A DNA stretch of 64,000 nt from Vigna angularis (GCF_016808095.1 NC_068980.1:10400888-10464887); one strand, 5' to 3'. Shown: positions 47,912 through 60,243, counted from the stretch's first letter. The notes: generated from the letters alone by a model not told the origin. Numbers and translations are program-made.

Positions 47912-49331
47912 AAACTCAGATTTCAACTACAAACTCATAAATATAACTCGAATTCTTCTAATTTATTCTTCTATCTCTTTCTTCATTGGCATTGAATCAG
48001 ACGACATTCCTTCATCTGCTCCCATATAACGAATTATACGATCATCGCACAAACACAAACACAAACAAGTAGGGTGAGCTAACATGCAACAAATCATTTA
48101 TAAAACATGCATAATTACTTTGATACACTCAACAAACATCATATAATAATTATGTTAGATACCCTCATACCATCATACAACAATCGCACCATAGACACTC
48201 ATCCCATCATACCACAATCCCTAATAAACACTCATCCCACAATACCCAATAGACACTCATCCCACAATACCCAATAGACACTCATCCCACATGATAAGTT
48301 GATGAGCAGTCACGGGAGGTTATGCACTTGTGACGACTTCTACTTATTCTTACAAATACACTTCCAAAATACTCCATACCATCCACAAGGTTAGTCCTCA
48401 ACACTATGTCCAAAACCGGCACATAGACCAGGACCTCCTGCCCCTCTCACTACATAATTCATCTTTCTCTACTTGAGACTGGATGTTTATTAGAGTATCA
48501 GGATAACCTCCAACAACAAGACCCTCAACATCAACATATACACTAATACCATGTCATTACAGAATCTCTCCATGAGACTCATATCATGTTCATATTCATC
48601 AACTCATACCATGCTCAAAACAACAGCATATAATATTAACACAGAAATTCAATATAGATAGATATATAACAAGCACATATGTTTTTCATTAACATTATCC
48701 ACACAGAATTTCAAGACATGAATAATAATAAAACAATACTAAATCATAATATAAAAGCTTAGAAAGGTTAGCTCCCCCTACCTCTATTCCAGACTTAGTT
48801 TCTTGATCACAGGTTGTTCCCGGAAAACTTTCAGAATCTCCGCACTAAAATCCTTCCTACTCTAGATTCTTCATAATCTTTCTTTCTTATGTTTTTTCTC
48901 TACTTCTTGGTGCAAAATCCCCCTCCCCCTTGCTTGGTATTTATAGGCAAAGATTATGGTACTATTGTGTGTTTTTTTTTTTATTATTATTATTATTATA
49001 TATATATATATTTTATCATTTCAATCACCGAAAGATGTTTTCGTGTTTTGCTATTTCAATCACCGAAAGTTTCTTTGTCCATTTGTTTCCTTTTTCTTTT
49101 ATTTTCTTTTTTCTTTTTTTTTAAACAAAAAGGTAGAAAAGAGTTTGAACCCATGTTCTTGAAATCACCACAAATTTCTACCATTTAAGCTACCAAAATT
49201 TCTTATTTAGCTTTCCACATTTTATTTTTACATAAACTTATTAATTATATTTTCCATTCATAAAGAAAAATTTACTACTACTAGTAATAAAATTGTTACT
49301 ATTAAGATAAATATTTTTCATAGGTCTTACA
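47736..49331. repeat. Solo LTR in the Tekay-type pol gene
   Basis: 1596 bp from TGTAACATCCC to TAGGTCTTACA inside a perfect duplication AGTAT (47731-47735, 49332-49336). No primer site, purine tract or coding sequence is seen, so it is a solo LTR left by recombination. A 63-bp direct duplication starts at 47738 and 47801. Small frames near 48890-49190 are in T-rich sequence and are not genes. Confidence 0.9.
47839..47907. repeat. Compound (AT)n(GT)n microsatellite
   Basis: About 20 AT units followed by about 14 GT units, inside the solo LTR. Confidence 0.95.
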
Positions 49332-49336
49332 AGTAT

Positions 49337-50590
49337 CAATAACCCCTTATAGAATGGCCCCATCAGAGTTGGCGGAACTGAAGAAGTAGATTGAGGAATT
49401 ACTGGAGAAGTAGTTTATCAGACCAAGCGTTTCACCTTGGGGTGCGCCTGTTTTTATTGGTGAAGAAGAAGGATAGTAGCTCTCGGATACGTGTGGATTA
49501 CAGGCAGTTGAATAAATTAACCATCAAGAATAAGTACCCGTTGTCTAGGATTGATGACTTGATGGATCGAATGAATGAGGCTGCGGTGTTTTCCAAGATA
49601 GACTTGAGATCAGGTTATCATCAAATTTTGGTCAAAGCAAGGGTCGTTCAGAAGACTGCTTTCAGGTCTCGGTATGGTCACTATGAGTATGTGGTAATGT
49701 CGTTCGGTGTTACTAACGCTCCGGCCATATTCATGGACTACATGAATCGCATCTTCCGACCGTTCCTGGACAAGTTTGTGGTGGTCTTCATTGATGATAT
49801 ACTGATCTACTCCAAAACTAGAGTGGAGCATGAGGAGCATCTGAGGGCAGTGCTCGATGTGTTGAGGGAAAAGAAGTTGTATGCTAAGTTGTACAAGTGT
49901 GAGTTCTGGATGGATAAAGTGAAATTCTTAGGACATGTGGTCTCGACTGGTGGCATTGTTGTGGATCTTGCAAAGGTTCAGGCAGTTCTTCAATGGGAGA
50001 GGCCTAGTTCGGTCATGGAGGTTAGGAGTTTTGTTGGGTTGGCAGGCTACTATCAATGCTTCATTGAGGGTTTTTCAAGAATTGTAGCGCCATTGACTCG
50101 GTTAACTAGGAAGGATCAACCTTTTACTTGGACCGATCGGTGTGAAGATAGTTTTCTAGAGTTGAAGCAGGAATTGACTAGTGCTCTTGTGTTGGTAATC
50201 CCTGACAAAGGTAAACCTTTTGAGGTTTTCTGTGATACCTCTTATCAGGGATTTGGTTGTGTTTTGAAGCAGGAAGGAAAGGTGGTAGCCTATGCTTCAA
50301 GGCAATTGAAGGTTCATGAAAGGAATTATCCTACTCATGATTTAGAATTGGCGGCAGTGGTATTTGCCTTGAAGATTTGGAGGTATTACTTGTATGGTGC
50401 TCGTTTCAAGTGTTCAGTGATCACAAGAGCTTGAAGTATCTCTTTGATCAAAAGGAAATGAACATAAGGCAGAGAAGATGGATGGAATTCATAAAGGACT
50501 ATCAATTTGATCTACTTTACCATCTTGGAAAGGCTATTGTGGTGGCTGATGTCTTAAGTAAGAAGATCGGGCATGTGTCGACAATGATGG
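49337..50590 (+). pseudogene. Tekay-type reverse transcriptase and RNase H
   Basis: The frame resumes after the solo LTR with an RT entry motif ([10 protein letters not shown]), broken by TAGs at 49388 and 49412. The open part covers [32 protein letters not shown], the catalytic [10 protein letters not shown] (about 49789-49818), [18 protein letters not shown] and the connection [13 protein letters not shown]. RNase H follows ([37 protein letters not shown]). A frameshift near 50410 moves into [20 protein letters not shown] and the end ADVLSKK. This is the central catalytic part of a gypsy polyprotein; it copies element RNA and removes the RNA strand. The motifs are largely intact apart from the stops and the shift. 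Confidence 0.92.
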
Positions 50591-50834
50591 TCTGAGAACG
50601 AGAGTTGGTTGAAAGCTTTCAAAATTTGAAGCTACAAGTGGAGTTAGAACCGAACGGTATTATATCAGCCACTTAGTGGTGGAAAGTAAACTTTTGAACC
50701 GAATCCGAGAGAAGCAGTTAACAGATGCTGAGCTATAGAAGTCAAGAGGACTGATCGAAAGTGAACAAGGGAAGGATTTCGTTTTGGGACCGGATGATAT
50801 TTTGAGGTTCAGAGGGAGGATTTCTATTCCTATT
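50591..50834 (+). pseudogene. Tekay-type RNase H to integrase linker, decayed
   Basis: The 244 bp up to the CRM-like insertion carry several stops in each frame and only weak similarity to the linker preceding the integrase zinc finger. Confidence 0.5.
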
Positions 50835-51164
50835 TGATGACAAACTCCTAGCTAAGGGTCCAATCACAAGAAGCATGGCCAAACAAATTCAAGAAGGATT
50901 AAAATCATTTCAAAAAGAAGGAGCTAAACTCTTATTTACTTGGGCTATCATGAAGTATTTCTAGACCTTGTATTAAGGGTCAAGTAGTATAGGGTATATT
51001 TTTAGGCCTTGTATAATGGGCCAAGTATTGTATGGTTTGTAATATTAGCTTAAAAGAGTGTGTCCCACCATGGGACATGATGGCCACATGGCAAGCTCTT
51101 AGTGAAGACACTTCTTAAAAAGGAAGTGGCCATGTGTCACTTTCCAAGTGGAGAAACTCTTCCT

Positions 51165-51380
51165 AAAGTGGATTGCCACATGTCACTCTAAGAGTGGAAA
51201 GCTTTTGCAAAAGTGGATTGTCACATGGCACTTTAAGAGTGGAGGAACTTTGCAAAAGTGGATTACCACATGAGTGGAGAAGACTTTACAAAAGTGGATT
51301 GCCACATGGCACTCTAAGAGTGGATAAACTTTGTAAAAGAGGATTGCCACATGTCTCTTTAAGAGTGGATAGTTTTTAGG
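51165..51380. repeat. 45-bp minisatellite in the CRM-like LTR (5' copy)
   Basis: Five units start with (A)AAGTGGATTGCCACATG and end with TAAGAGTGGA...CTTTG; the third unit is shortened. The same array stands at about 58355-58570. Frames translated from it (repeating KSGLPHGTLRVE) are not genes. Confidence 0.9.
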
Positions 51381-51410
51381 GTTTCTTGTCTACTTTGGAG
51401 ACACCTTTAT

Positions 51411-51420
51411 CTATAAATAG
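51411..51420 (+). promoter_or_regulatory. TATA box of the CRM-like 5' LTR
   Basis: CTATAAATAG is a near-ideal plant TATA box, 314 bp from the LTR end; it recurs at 58601-58610. Confidence 0.7.
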
Positions 51421-51726
51421 AAGGGTCTCCTTCCTTGTAAAAGCACTTGATGAATTTGAATGTTATTATGCCAAAATGTGTGCAAACATATCTTGTCTCA
51501 AGTCAAGGCTAGAGCATCCCATGAGGTCCCTCTAACAACCCTTCTCTAGAGTTGGCCCAACCTCTCCGGAGATCCATCAAACACCTCTATCCTACCACAA
51601 ATACTCACCAAAACCTTACCAACATTGTGAGCCCACAACCATATCCATTACTTCCGCACAAATTCCACCTCCATAGCTTCATCTTCGCGCTTTGGCGCAA
51701 CCTAGCTCGAGGAGGACGCTATCATT

Positions 51727-51739
51727 TGGTATTAAGAGC
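51727..51739 (+). other. Primer binding site of the CRM-like element
   Basis: TGGTATTAAGAGC, two bases after the LTR, resembles the tRNA-iMet site with one change and one extra base. Confidence 0.65.
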
Positions 51740-53449
51740 TTTGGGTCTACAAGAGCTAAGTATCTTGCTCCTTTACCTATCTTTGTGTATTTCTTGTTGT
51801 TATTGTGTTGTTCTTTATTGTCTTCCATTGTTTACATCCATATATGTTATTTTTATGGTTCTAGTTTGTTCTTTTGCGGAACCATTCGGTTTTTACCACT
51901 AAGTTTCCATATACATGTGTTGTGGCGTGCTTTTATATTTTTTTTTAGTCTTTCTTCATATATTTGGTTCTGTTTTAATGTCATTTTTGGGTTATTTTTT
52001 ATTTTTAATTCCATCCATGTTGTCTAGAGTCATGTGTAGTCATTTTTATGTCATTTTCTCTTAGTTCGGGCTTTGCAAAAATCATAAAAAAATATGTCCC
52101 ATTGGGATTTCGAAATTACACTATATACATCCATTTGAGTGTTTTTTTTTCTTTCATATTTGAGTTCATGCTTGTCATTAGATCATTGTCAAGTTCTTAG
52201 AGTTAAGTTTCTCTTGTGTTTCTTTGAGTTTCATACTCTATTTTTTATTCTAGTAAGATTTCTTCCATTTTTTTTTTTGAGTCATGAACTTTGAGCTACC
52301 CAAACAATTTGTCCAGATCTAATTTGTGTTGAAAAACAAAAGTGTAGACAAAAGTAAAAAGCCAAAGTAAAAAAAAAAAAAAAAGTAAAAGTACAAGCAA
52401 AAGCAAAAGTGAAAAAAAAAAGTTACTTTGACTTGAGACTTTGACATGAGACTTTACCATGACACTTGGAGATGATACTTGGACATAATACCTTGACATG
52501 ACACTTGGACATGACCCTTGGATATGAGACTTAGACATGACACTTTTGACAAAATATTGTCTCTGCCTACATTGCACCATTAGCTAAGTGTTTGTAAAGA
52601 TAAGAAGTAATAATTCTCTATTCTAATTGTTTTTGGTTTTATTCATATATTCTAGTGCCTTTCTTTAGGTAATACTTTTGAGTGCCTAGCCTTTGTTTTT
52701 AAGCTTTATTTTCTTGATTGTCTTGTTCATTACTCTCTGTTTTGTCTCAACATAACTCCTTTTGAAGAGCTATTGTTCAAATTGGCCCTTGATTTGCATT
52801 CTCTTTGGAGTCCTACCTTTCGGATTTGGTTTGATATTTGGTGTAGGATATTCTTTGGAGGAAAAACGAAATTGGACATAGTATATTGGGTGATCGGAGA
52901 CCTCTTTGGACCTTGAAACCTTGAGGAAGAGACAAGAAGAAAAGGAGTGAAACACTTTAGAGAGGAACACACATTATTTATTTGTATTACGCATTTTTGA
53001 GTTGTAAAATTGTATTGCTTTTGGATTTGTAGCTCATAACCTTGTTAGGTATCTTGGGGTAGTCTGTGATACTCAATCCCATATCCTAACAAAGACATGT
53101 AAACCATATTGAAAACGTTTTTAGTTGGTTAAAGTTTGAAGGTTTCAAAGTGCCTTCTAACTTTACCATTAGGCCGCATAGTCTAGTTTAATTGTTGTCT
53201 TTAACTGCTTATAATTTATTGTGTGTCTACTTGTGTATCAAACCAAATTCCATTTGAGAAGTTTGGTGCAAGAGAACTTGAGGTAAACTTTGGCTAGGAA
53301 AGGCTTGGATTTTAAGTGATCCTTAGTGATTCTCCTCTCTTTCCTGGAAGTGAACTTGAGATTATTTTGCCTCCTTAAATCTCTAAAGGAATTTACTTTT
53401 GAAATACAAGTTTGTGTGTGCATTACATATTTTGAATGTTTTTTTAAGA
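51740..53449 (+). other. Long leader of the CRM-like element
   Basis: About 1.7 kb without a coding region. At 52430-52550 a short word GACATGACACTTGG recurs about eight times with variation, preceded by A-rich sequence (52370-52425). Confidence 0.6.
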
Positions 53450-54098
53450 ATGTCTAAGGAACCTTCTTACCAAATTGATAGTGATTATAGTGAAGAGGCC
53501 CATCCAAATTTAGAACAAATGGCCAAGGAACTAAAATCACTAAAACTTTGGCAAAAGCAAGAATCCATTTTGAAAGAAAAAGAAAGAGTTGAAAGAGAAC
53601 AATATCTTGAAACCTTAGAAGAAGAACTTAGAGTTCTAGCCCAAAAATAAGAAAAGGTCCAAGAAGAGATAAAGAAAAGTAGGAGTAGGAGTCACTCAAG
53701 GAGAAGTTCAAAAACTCCCACAGAAAACACATACCCTGAACAAGATAGTAGGACTGCTGCACAATTCTACCAACATCTTCCACCTAGAAGGTATAGAAGG
53801 GAGAGTGAACAACCACCAAGCGAGATTAGGATAGACCTTCCTCATTTCCATGGGAAAGAAGATGTTCAGGCATACCTAGATTGGGAAATCAAAGTAGAAC
53901 AACTTTTTGAGTGTCATCAAATAATAGAGGAAAGGAAAGTTTCCCTAGCCACCTTAAGCTTTCAAGGGAATGCCATGTATTGGTGGACTGCCCTAGTGAG
54001 AGAAAGAAGACTCTCCAATTCCCCTCAAGTCCAATATTGGAATGACTTGAAGAGTGCTCTAAGAAGAAGACACATACCTTCCTACTACCATAGAGCTT
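53450..54098 (+). pseudogene. CRM-like Gag N-terminal part, stop and frameshift
   Basis: Starts at ATG 53450 (MSKEPSYQIDSDYSEEAHPN), with a long acidic/basic coiled coil (KLWQKQESILKEKERVEREQ). A TAA interrupts at 53648-53650. The same frame then gives an Arg/Ser-rich stretch and the capsid region (RIDLPHFHGKEDVQAYLDWE, NAMYWWTALVRERR). The frame ends near 54095, where a small deletion shifts into the long frame starting at 54099. Gag forms the particle; this copy cannot make it in one piece. Confidence 0.85.
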
Positions 54099-57000
54099 AT
54101 GGATAAACTCCAAAGGCTCCAACAAAGAACCATGAGTGTGGAAGAGTATAGGCAAAAGATGGAACTCTACATGATGAGGGCGGGAATTAGGGAAGAAGAA
54201 GGAACCACAATTTCTAGATTTCTAAGTGGTCTTAATCTTGATATTAGAGATAGAGTGGAATTGTTGCCCTATCAAGATCTTAATGATTTGGTACAAATTT
54301 GCATAAAGGTAGAGCAACAACATTTGAGAAAAGGTTTGAAAATTGACCACTCAAACTCATATGTTAAGAAAGACTACAAGAGGGAGGGAAAACAAGTGAG
54401 AAGAGAGGAAACCCCTAGGAAATTTGAGAAAGAGAAAGAGAAGCCCAATCAAGGATCATCATCATCCATGCGCACTAGTGAAATTAAATGTTTTAAGTGT
54501 CAAGGTAGAGGTCATATTGCATCACAATGTCCCACCAAAAGGATCATAATCTTAAGGGGTGTTGACTCATATAGTAGTGAAGAAGAAGAAGAGAAAGGTG
54601 CAAGTGAGGAGGAGAATGAAGGAGAAGATTCCTACCCTTGTGATGGAGATCTCCTCATGATGAGAAGAGTTCTCAAGAATCAACCCAGTCCCCAAGTCTT
54701 AACCCAAAGAGAAAACATCTTTCATACAAGATGTAGAGTTTCAAACAAAACATGTTCTCTCATTGTAGATAGTGGCTCATGTTGTAATTGTTGTAGCACT
54801 AGGTTGGTGGAAAAGTTAGGTCTCACCATCAAACCTCATCCCAAACCTTACAAACTTCAATGGCTAAATGAAGGAGAGGATTTGAATGTGAACCAACAAG
54901 TGGAGGTCAAGCTCTCAATAGGGAACTATGAAGATAAAGTACTTTGTGACATAATTCCTATGGAAGCTTGCCACATTCTATTAGGAAGACCATGGCAATT
55001 TGACAAGAAAACTATACACAATGGTCATACTAATGAGATTACTCTCCACCATAAGGAAAAGAAGTTTATTCTTCATCCCCTACCACCTTCTAAAGTATTT
55101 GAGGATCAATTACAAATGAAGAGACTAAGGAATGAAGAGAGAAATGAAGAGAGCATGCATAAGGATTTAAGGGAGCAAATTCCCAACTCTTGCATTCATG
55201 AAGAAGGGGAAAGTAGTGCTCTTACCAAGGTCACTCAAAAGGAGAAAAATTTGTCTAAGAAAACATTGAAGAAAACTCTCCTTTGTGAGCAACCTTCCTA
55301 TCTCCTTTTTTGTAAAGGAGCACTTTCATGCATTACTGCAAATCTAGAACCCAAGTGTCTATCTCCTTTGGATAAACTTTTGAAAGAATTTAGTGATGTG
55401 TTTCCCAAAGAAGATCCCAAACATCTTCCACCAATCAGGGGTATAGAACATCAAATAGATTTTGTTCTTGGGGCAAGTTTACCAAATAGGCCAGCCTATA
55501 GAACCAATCCTCAAGAAACTAAGGAGATTGAAACTCAAGTTCAAGAATTATTAGACAAAGGTTGGGTTCAAAAGAGTTTGAGTCCATGTGTTGTGCCCGT
55601 GTTGTTAGTTCCTAAGAAAGATGGAAAATGGAGAATGTGTTGTGATTGTAGGGCTATCAACAACATCACCATTAAGTATAGGCACCCAATTCCTAGGCTT
55701 GATGACATGTTAGATGAGTTGCATGGATCCATGATATTTTCCAAAATAGATCTTAAAAGTGGTTATCACCAAATAAGAATAAGAGAGGGTGATGAGTGGA
55801 AAACTGCATTTAAGACTAAATTTGGTTTATATGAATGGTTAGTGATGCCATTTGGCTTAACTAATGCACCTAGCACCTTCATGAGATTAATGAACCATGT
55901 CCTTAGGGATTGCATTGGAAAATTTGTGGTTGTGTACTTTGATGACATCCTAGTATATAGCAAGAGTCTTCATGATCATTTAGGACATTTGCAAGTTGTT
56001 CTCTCCACCTTGAGGGACAACCATCTTTTTGCAAACAAAGAAAAATGCACATTTTGTGAAGATAGTGTGGTATTTCTAGGATTCATAGTGAACAAGCATG
56101 GTGTGCATGTTGATCCCACCAAAGTCCAAGCCATTCAAGATTGGCCAACTCCCCAAAATATAGGAGAAGTTAGGAGTTTTCATGGTCTAGCATCTTTCTA
56201 TAGGAGATTTGTCCCTAACTTCTCAAGTATAGCTTCACCTCTCAATGAGCTAGTAAAAAAAGATGTGAAATTTGTGTGGGGAGAGAAACAAGAGTTGGCT
56301 TTCAAGCAACTCAAAGAAAAACTTACCAATGCACCCATTTTATCTCTTCCAAACTTTTCAAAAACTTTTGAGATAGAATGTGATACAAGTGGTGTAGGAA
56401 TAGGTGGAGTTTTGTTACAAGAAGGACACCCCATTGCCTATTTTAGTGAAAAACTAAATGGTGCCACTCTCAACTATCCTACCTATGATAAGGAGTTGTA
56501 TGCTCTTGTAAGGTCCCTTCAAACTTGGGAACATTATCTAGTTTCCAAGGAGTTTGTCATTCATAGTGACCATGAGTCACTTAAATATTTAAGGGGACAA
56601 CACAAGCTAAACAAGAGACATGCAAAATGGATGGAATATCTAGAACAATTTCCTTATGTGATCAAATACAAGAAAGGAAAATCTAATGTTGTGGCTGATG
56701 CTCTTTCTAGAAGGCGCAATCTCTTTTCAAAACTTGGAGCACAAATTCTTGGCTTTGATCACATGGGAGAGTTGTATGAACAAGATGACTTTTTTTCCTC
56801 CATCTTTTCAAATTGTCAAAAGAAGGCTCAAGGAGGTTACTATGTGTCCAAAGGGTATTTGTTTAAGGAGGGTAAGTTATGTGTGCCTCAAGGTTCCCAT
56901 AGGAAACTCCTCATTAAGGAGTCGCATGAAGGAGGTCTCATGGGCCATTTTGGAGTTGATAAAACTCTAAACATTCTTCAAGAGAAATTCTATTGGCCCC

Positions 57001-58154
57001 ACATGAGAAAGGAAGTTCAAAGGTATTGTCATAAATGCATTGCTTTTTTACAAGCCAAGGCTAAAACTATGCCTCATGGTGTGTACACCCCTCTCCCTAT
57101 TGCTTCATCCCCATGGGAAGACATTAGCATGGACTTTATACTTGGTCTACCTAAGACTCAAAGGGGATTTGACTCTATCTTTGTGGTTGTAGATAGGTTT
57201 AGCAAAATGGCTCATTTCATACCATGCCACAAGGTAGATGATGCAAGTTACATAGCAAAACTCTTCTTTAGAGATGTGGTAAAATTCCATGGGTTGCCTA
57301 GGACCATTGTCTCAGATAGAGATCATAAGTTTCTTAGTCACTTTTGGAAAACACTTTGGTCTAGACTAGGAACCAAGCTTCAATTTTCAACCTCTAGTCA
57401 CCCACAAACTGATGGACAAACCGAGGTTGTGAATAGGTCTTTAGGAACCATGTTGAGGGCTATCTTGAAAGGAAACCACAAATCTTGGGATGAGTACCTT
57501 CCTCACATTGAGTTTGCATACAATAGGGTGGTTCACAAAACTACCAAAATGTCTCCTTTCGAGGTTGTGTATGGTTTTAATCCTCTCACTCCTTTAGACC
57601 TCATACCTCTCCCAAATCCTAGTGATTTCATTCATAAGGAAGGAGTGTCTAAGTCTGAATTTGTGAAGAAAATGCATGAGAGGGTAAAGTCACAAATACA
57701 ACATCAAACTGAGAGATATGCCAAGTATAGTAACAAGGGCAAGAGAGAAGTGATCTTTGAAGAAGGAGATTGGGTTTGGCTCCACTTAAGTAAAAATAGA
57801 TTTCCAACACAAAGGAAGTCCAAACTCAACTCTCGTGGTGATAGACCTTTTAGAGTAGTTCAAAGGATTAACAATAATGCATATAGGCTAGAGTTGCCTT
57901 GTGAGTATGATGTAAGTGCTACTTTCAATGTTTGTGATCTAACCCCTTTTGTAGGAGATTTGGAGCAAGATGAAGATGAAGAGCCTCAAGATTTGAAGAC
58001 AAATCCTTCTCAAGAGGGAGGGGATGATGACAAACTCCTAGCTAAGGGTCCAATCACAAGAAGCATGGCCAAACAAATTCAAGAAGGATTAAAATCATTT
58101 CCAAAAGAAGGAGCTAAACTCTTATTTACTTGGGCTATCATGAAGCATTTCTAG
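54099..58154 (+). pseudogene. CRM-like Gag C-terminus and Pol, 1351-codon open frame
   Basis: The frame is open for 1351 codons but its first Met is inside Gag, so it is the 3' part of a broken polyprotein. In order: Gag end; zinc knuckle [14 protein letters not shown] (about residues 131-144); protease [12 protein letters not shown] (about 222); RT with [10 protein letters not shown] (about 612); RNase H with [10 protein letters not shown] (about 760) and [10 protein letters not shown]; integrase zinc region, catalytic MDFILGLPK (Asp about 1012), SDRDHKF and GQTEVVN; then GPITRSMAK near the end. The integrase zinc finger reads [13 protein letters not shown] where a third Cys is expected, so its last zinc ligand appears to be Phe (about residue 983). 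The last 43 codons lie in the 3' LTR (from 58025). All RT, RNase H and integrase catalytic residues I can place are kept. Confidence 0.93.
58013..58024 (+). other. Polypurine tract of the CRM-like element
   Basis: AGAGGGAGGGGA directly precedes the 3' LTR and is part of the coding frame at the same time. Confidence 0.85.
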
Positions 58155-58914
58155 ACCTTGTATTAAGGGTCAAGTAGTATAGGGTATATTTTTAGGCCTT
58201 GTATAATGGGCCAAGTATTGTATGGTTTGTAATATTAGCTTAAAAGAGTGTGTCCCACCATGGGACATGATGGCCACATGGCAAGCTCTTAGTGAAGACA
58301 CTTCTTAAAAAGGAAGTGGCCATGTGTCACTTTCCAAGTGGAGAAACTCTTCCTAAAGTGGATTGCCACATGTCACTCTAAGAGTGGAAAGCTTTTGCAA
58401 AAGTGGATTGTCACATGGCACTTTAAGAGTGGAGGAACTTTGCAAAAGTGGATTACTACATGAGTGGAGAAGACTTTACAAAAGTGGATTGCCACATGGC
58501 ACTCTAAGAGTGGAGAAACTTTGTAAAAGAGGATTGCCACATGTCTCTTTAAGAGTGGATAGTTTTTAGGGTTTCTTGTCTACTTTGGAGACACCTTTCT
58601 CTATAAATAGAAGGGTCTCCTTCCTTGTAAAAGCACTTGATGAATTTGAATGTTATTATGCCAAAATGTGTGCAAACATATCTTGTCTCAAGTCAAGGCT
58701 AGAGCATCCCATGAGGTCCCTCTAACAACCCTTCTCTAGAGTTGGCCCAACCTCTCCGGAGATCCATCAAACACCTCTATCCTACCACAAATACTCACCA
58801 AAACCTCACCAACATTGTGAGCCCACCACCATATCCATTACTTCCGCACAAATTCCACCTCCATAGCTTCATCTTCGCGCTTTGGCCCAACCTAGCTCGA
58901 GGAGGACGCTATCA
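58025..58914 (+). repeat. 3' LTR of the CRM-like element
   Basis: 890 bp; differs from the 5' LTR at about eight single bases, with no indel seen. The polyprotein stop is at 58152-58154 and the TATA box at 58601-58610. Confidence 0.95.
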
Positions 58915-58919
58915 CTATT

Positions 58920-60210
58920 GATGGGGAAATTAAGAGGTTGATTCTTGAGAAAGGGCATCAGAGTCGTTTTAGCATGCATCCATGCATGACTAAAATGTAT
59001 CAGGATCTCAAAGATTCATTTTGGTGGTCGGGTATGAAAGCAGATGTTTCATGGTTTCTGTCATCTTGTTTAACATGTCAAAAAGCTAAGGTAGAACATC
59101 AGAGACCGGGAGGTTTACTACAACAGTTGGAGATTCCCAAGTGGAAATGAGATAGCATTGCTATGGACTTCGTCACTCATCTTCCCCGTTCGGTCAGGGG
59201 GCATGATGCCATTTGGGTTGTGGTGGACAGGTTGACAAAGAGCACTCACTTCATGGCCATTAATTTGAGAATGTCAATGACAAAACTTGCTCAGTTGTAC
59301 ATTAGAGAAGTAGTAAGGTTGCATGGAGTGTCGTCCAGTATTGTTTGAGATAGAGATCCTCGGTTCACTTAAGGATTTTGGTTGTCTTTGCAAGGCGAGT
59401 TGGGCAGTCGGCTATAGATGAATTCGGCTTATCATCTTCAAACGGACGGTCAGTCAGAGAGAACGATCTAGACACTAGAGGACTTACCGAGGACGTGCGT
59501 TTTGGATCATTTAGGAGTCTGGCATGAAGTTTTGGCATTGGTGGAGTTCACCTACAACAATAGTTACCAGTCGAGTATTGGTATGACACCTTTTGAAGCA
59601 CTCTATGAGAGGCGTTGTAGGAATCCACTTTGTTGGTTTAAAGATGGAGAATCAGTTTTGACTTGGCCAGAATTGATTCAGCAGACAACTGAGAAAGTGA
59701 AGTTAATTCAAGAAAGATTGAGAACAACTCAGAGTAGGCAAAAATCCGATGTTGACCAAAGACGGAGACCCTTAGAGTTTTCTGTTAGAGATCATTATTC
59801 CTCCGAGTGACTTCAACTACCGGTGTTGGAAGAGTCGTTCGTACCAAGAAGTTGTCTCCTAAGTTCATTGGTCCTTATCAGATTTTGAGACGTATAGGAC
59901 CAGTTGCTTATGAGATAGCTTTGTCGCCTCAACTATCCAACCTTCATTCGGTTTTTCACATATCTCAGCTCAGAAAGTGTGTGTCAGATCCTTCTCATGT
60001 GCTGGAATTAGAAGATGTGCAAGTTAAAGAAGACCATTCGGTAGAAATGCAACCGATCAGCATTGTTGAGAGCCAAATTAAGCAACTTAGAGGAAAATCC
60101 ATCAGTCTAGTTAAGGTTGTTTGGGGTAGAAGGACAGGTGATTCTACTTAGGAATTAGAAGAGGTCATGAGGGAATTATATCCTCGTCTGTTCTCTGGTA
60201 AATCTAATTT
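58920..60210 (+). pseudogene. Tekay-type integrase and chromodomain-like tail
   Basis: The Tekay frame resumes after CTATT. The integrase zinc finger shows YQDLKDSFWWSGMKADVSWF and CLTCQKAK (about 59070-59093). The core shows AMDFVTHLPRS, WVVVDRLTKSTHF, and TDGQSE in a degraded context. Stops occur at 59148, 59347, 59368 and others, with a frameshift near 59805. The tail contains LSPKFIGPYQILRRIGPVAY, LHSVFHISQLRKC and a chromodomain-like SISLVKVVW...ELEEVMRELYPRLF, where a TAG (60149-60151) replaces the expected aromatic Trp before ELEE. Chromodomains steer integration in chromoviruses. This region is far more decayed than the RT segment. Confidence 0.88.
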
Positions 60211-60234
60211 TCGAGGATGAAAATCTTTTGTTGT

Positions 60235-60243
60235 TGGGGAGAA
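60235..60243 (+). other. Polypurine tract of the Tekay-type element
   Basis: TGGGGAGAA directly precedes the 3' LTR start TGTAAGAACTG. Confidence 0.85.

Larger units (their letters stand above)
50835..51724 (+). repeat. 5' LTR of the CRM-like element
   Basis: TGATGACAAACTCC...GACGCTATCA, 890 bp. It holds the same 43-codon C-terminal coding stretch as the 3' LTR (to the TAG at 50962) and a 45-bp minisatellite. Confidence 0.95.
50835..58914 (+). mobile_element. Young CRM-like Ty3/gypsy element
   Basis: Two 890-bp LTRs (50835-51724, 58025-58914) lie inside a perfect duplication CTATT (50830-50834, 58915-58919). Only about eight bases differ between the LTRs, so it is the youngest datable insertion along with element C. 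Gag-pol is a single polyprotein whose 3' end runs into the 3' LTR. The LTR start TGATGACA, the C-terminus ending in GPITRSMAK and the LTR overlap resemble CRM (centromeric) chromoviruses; the clade call is inference. A gag stop and a gag frameshift disable it. Confidence 0.93.

Noticed and set aside
48889..49188. Hydrophobic 99-codon ORF
   Set aside because: It is a T-rich, microsatellite-containing part of a solo LTR; the hydrophobic residues follow from poly-T codons.
51173..51379. 68-codon ORF repeated at 58363-58569
   Set aside because: It lies in the 45-bp minisatellite of both LTRs of the CRM-like element and is a repeat artefact.
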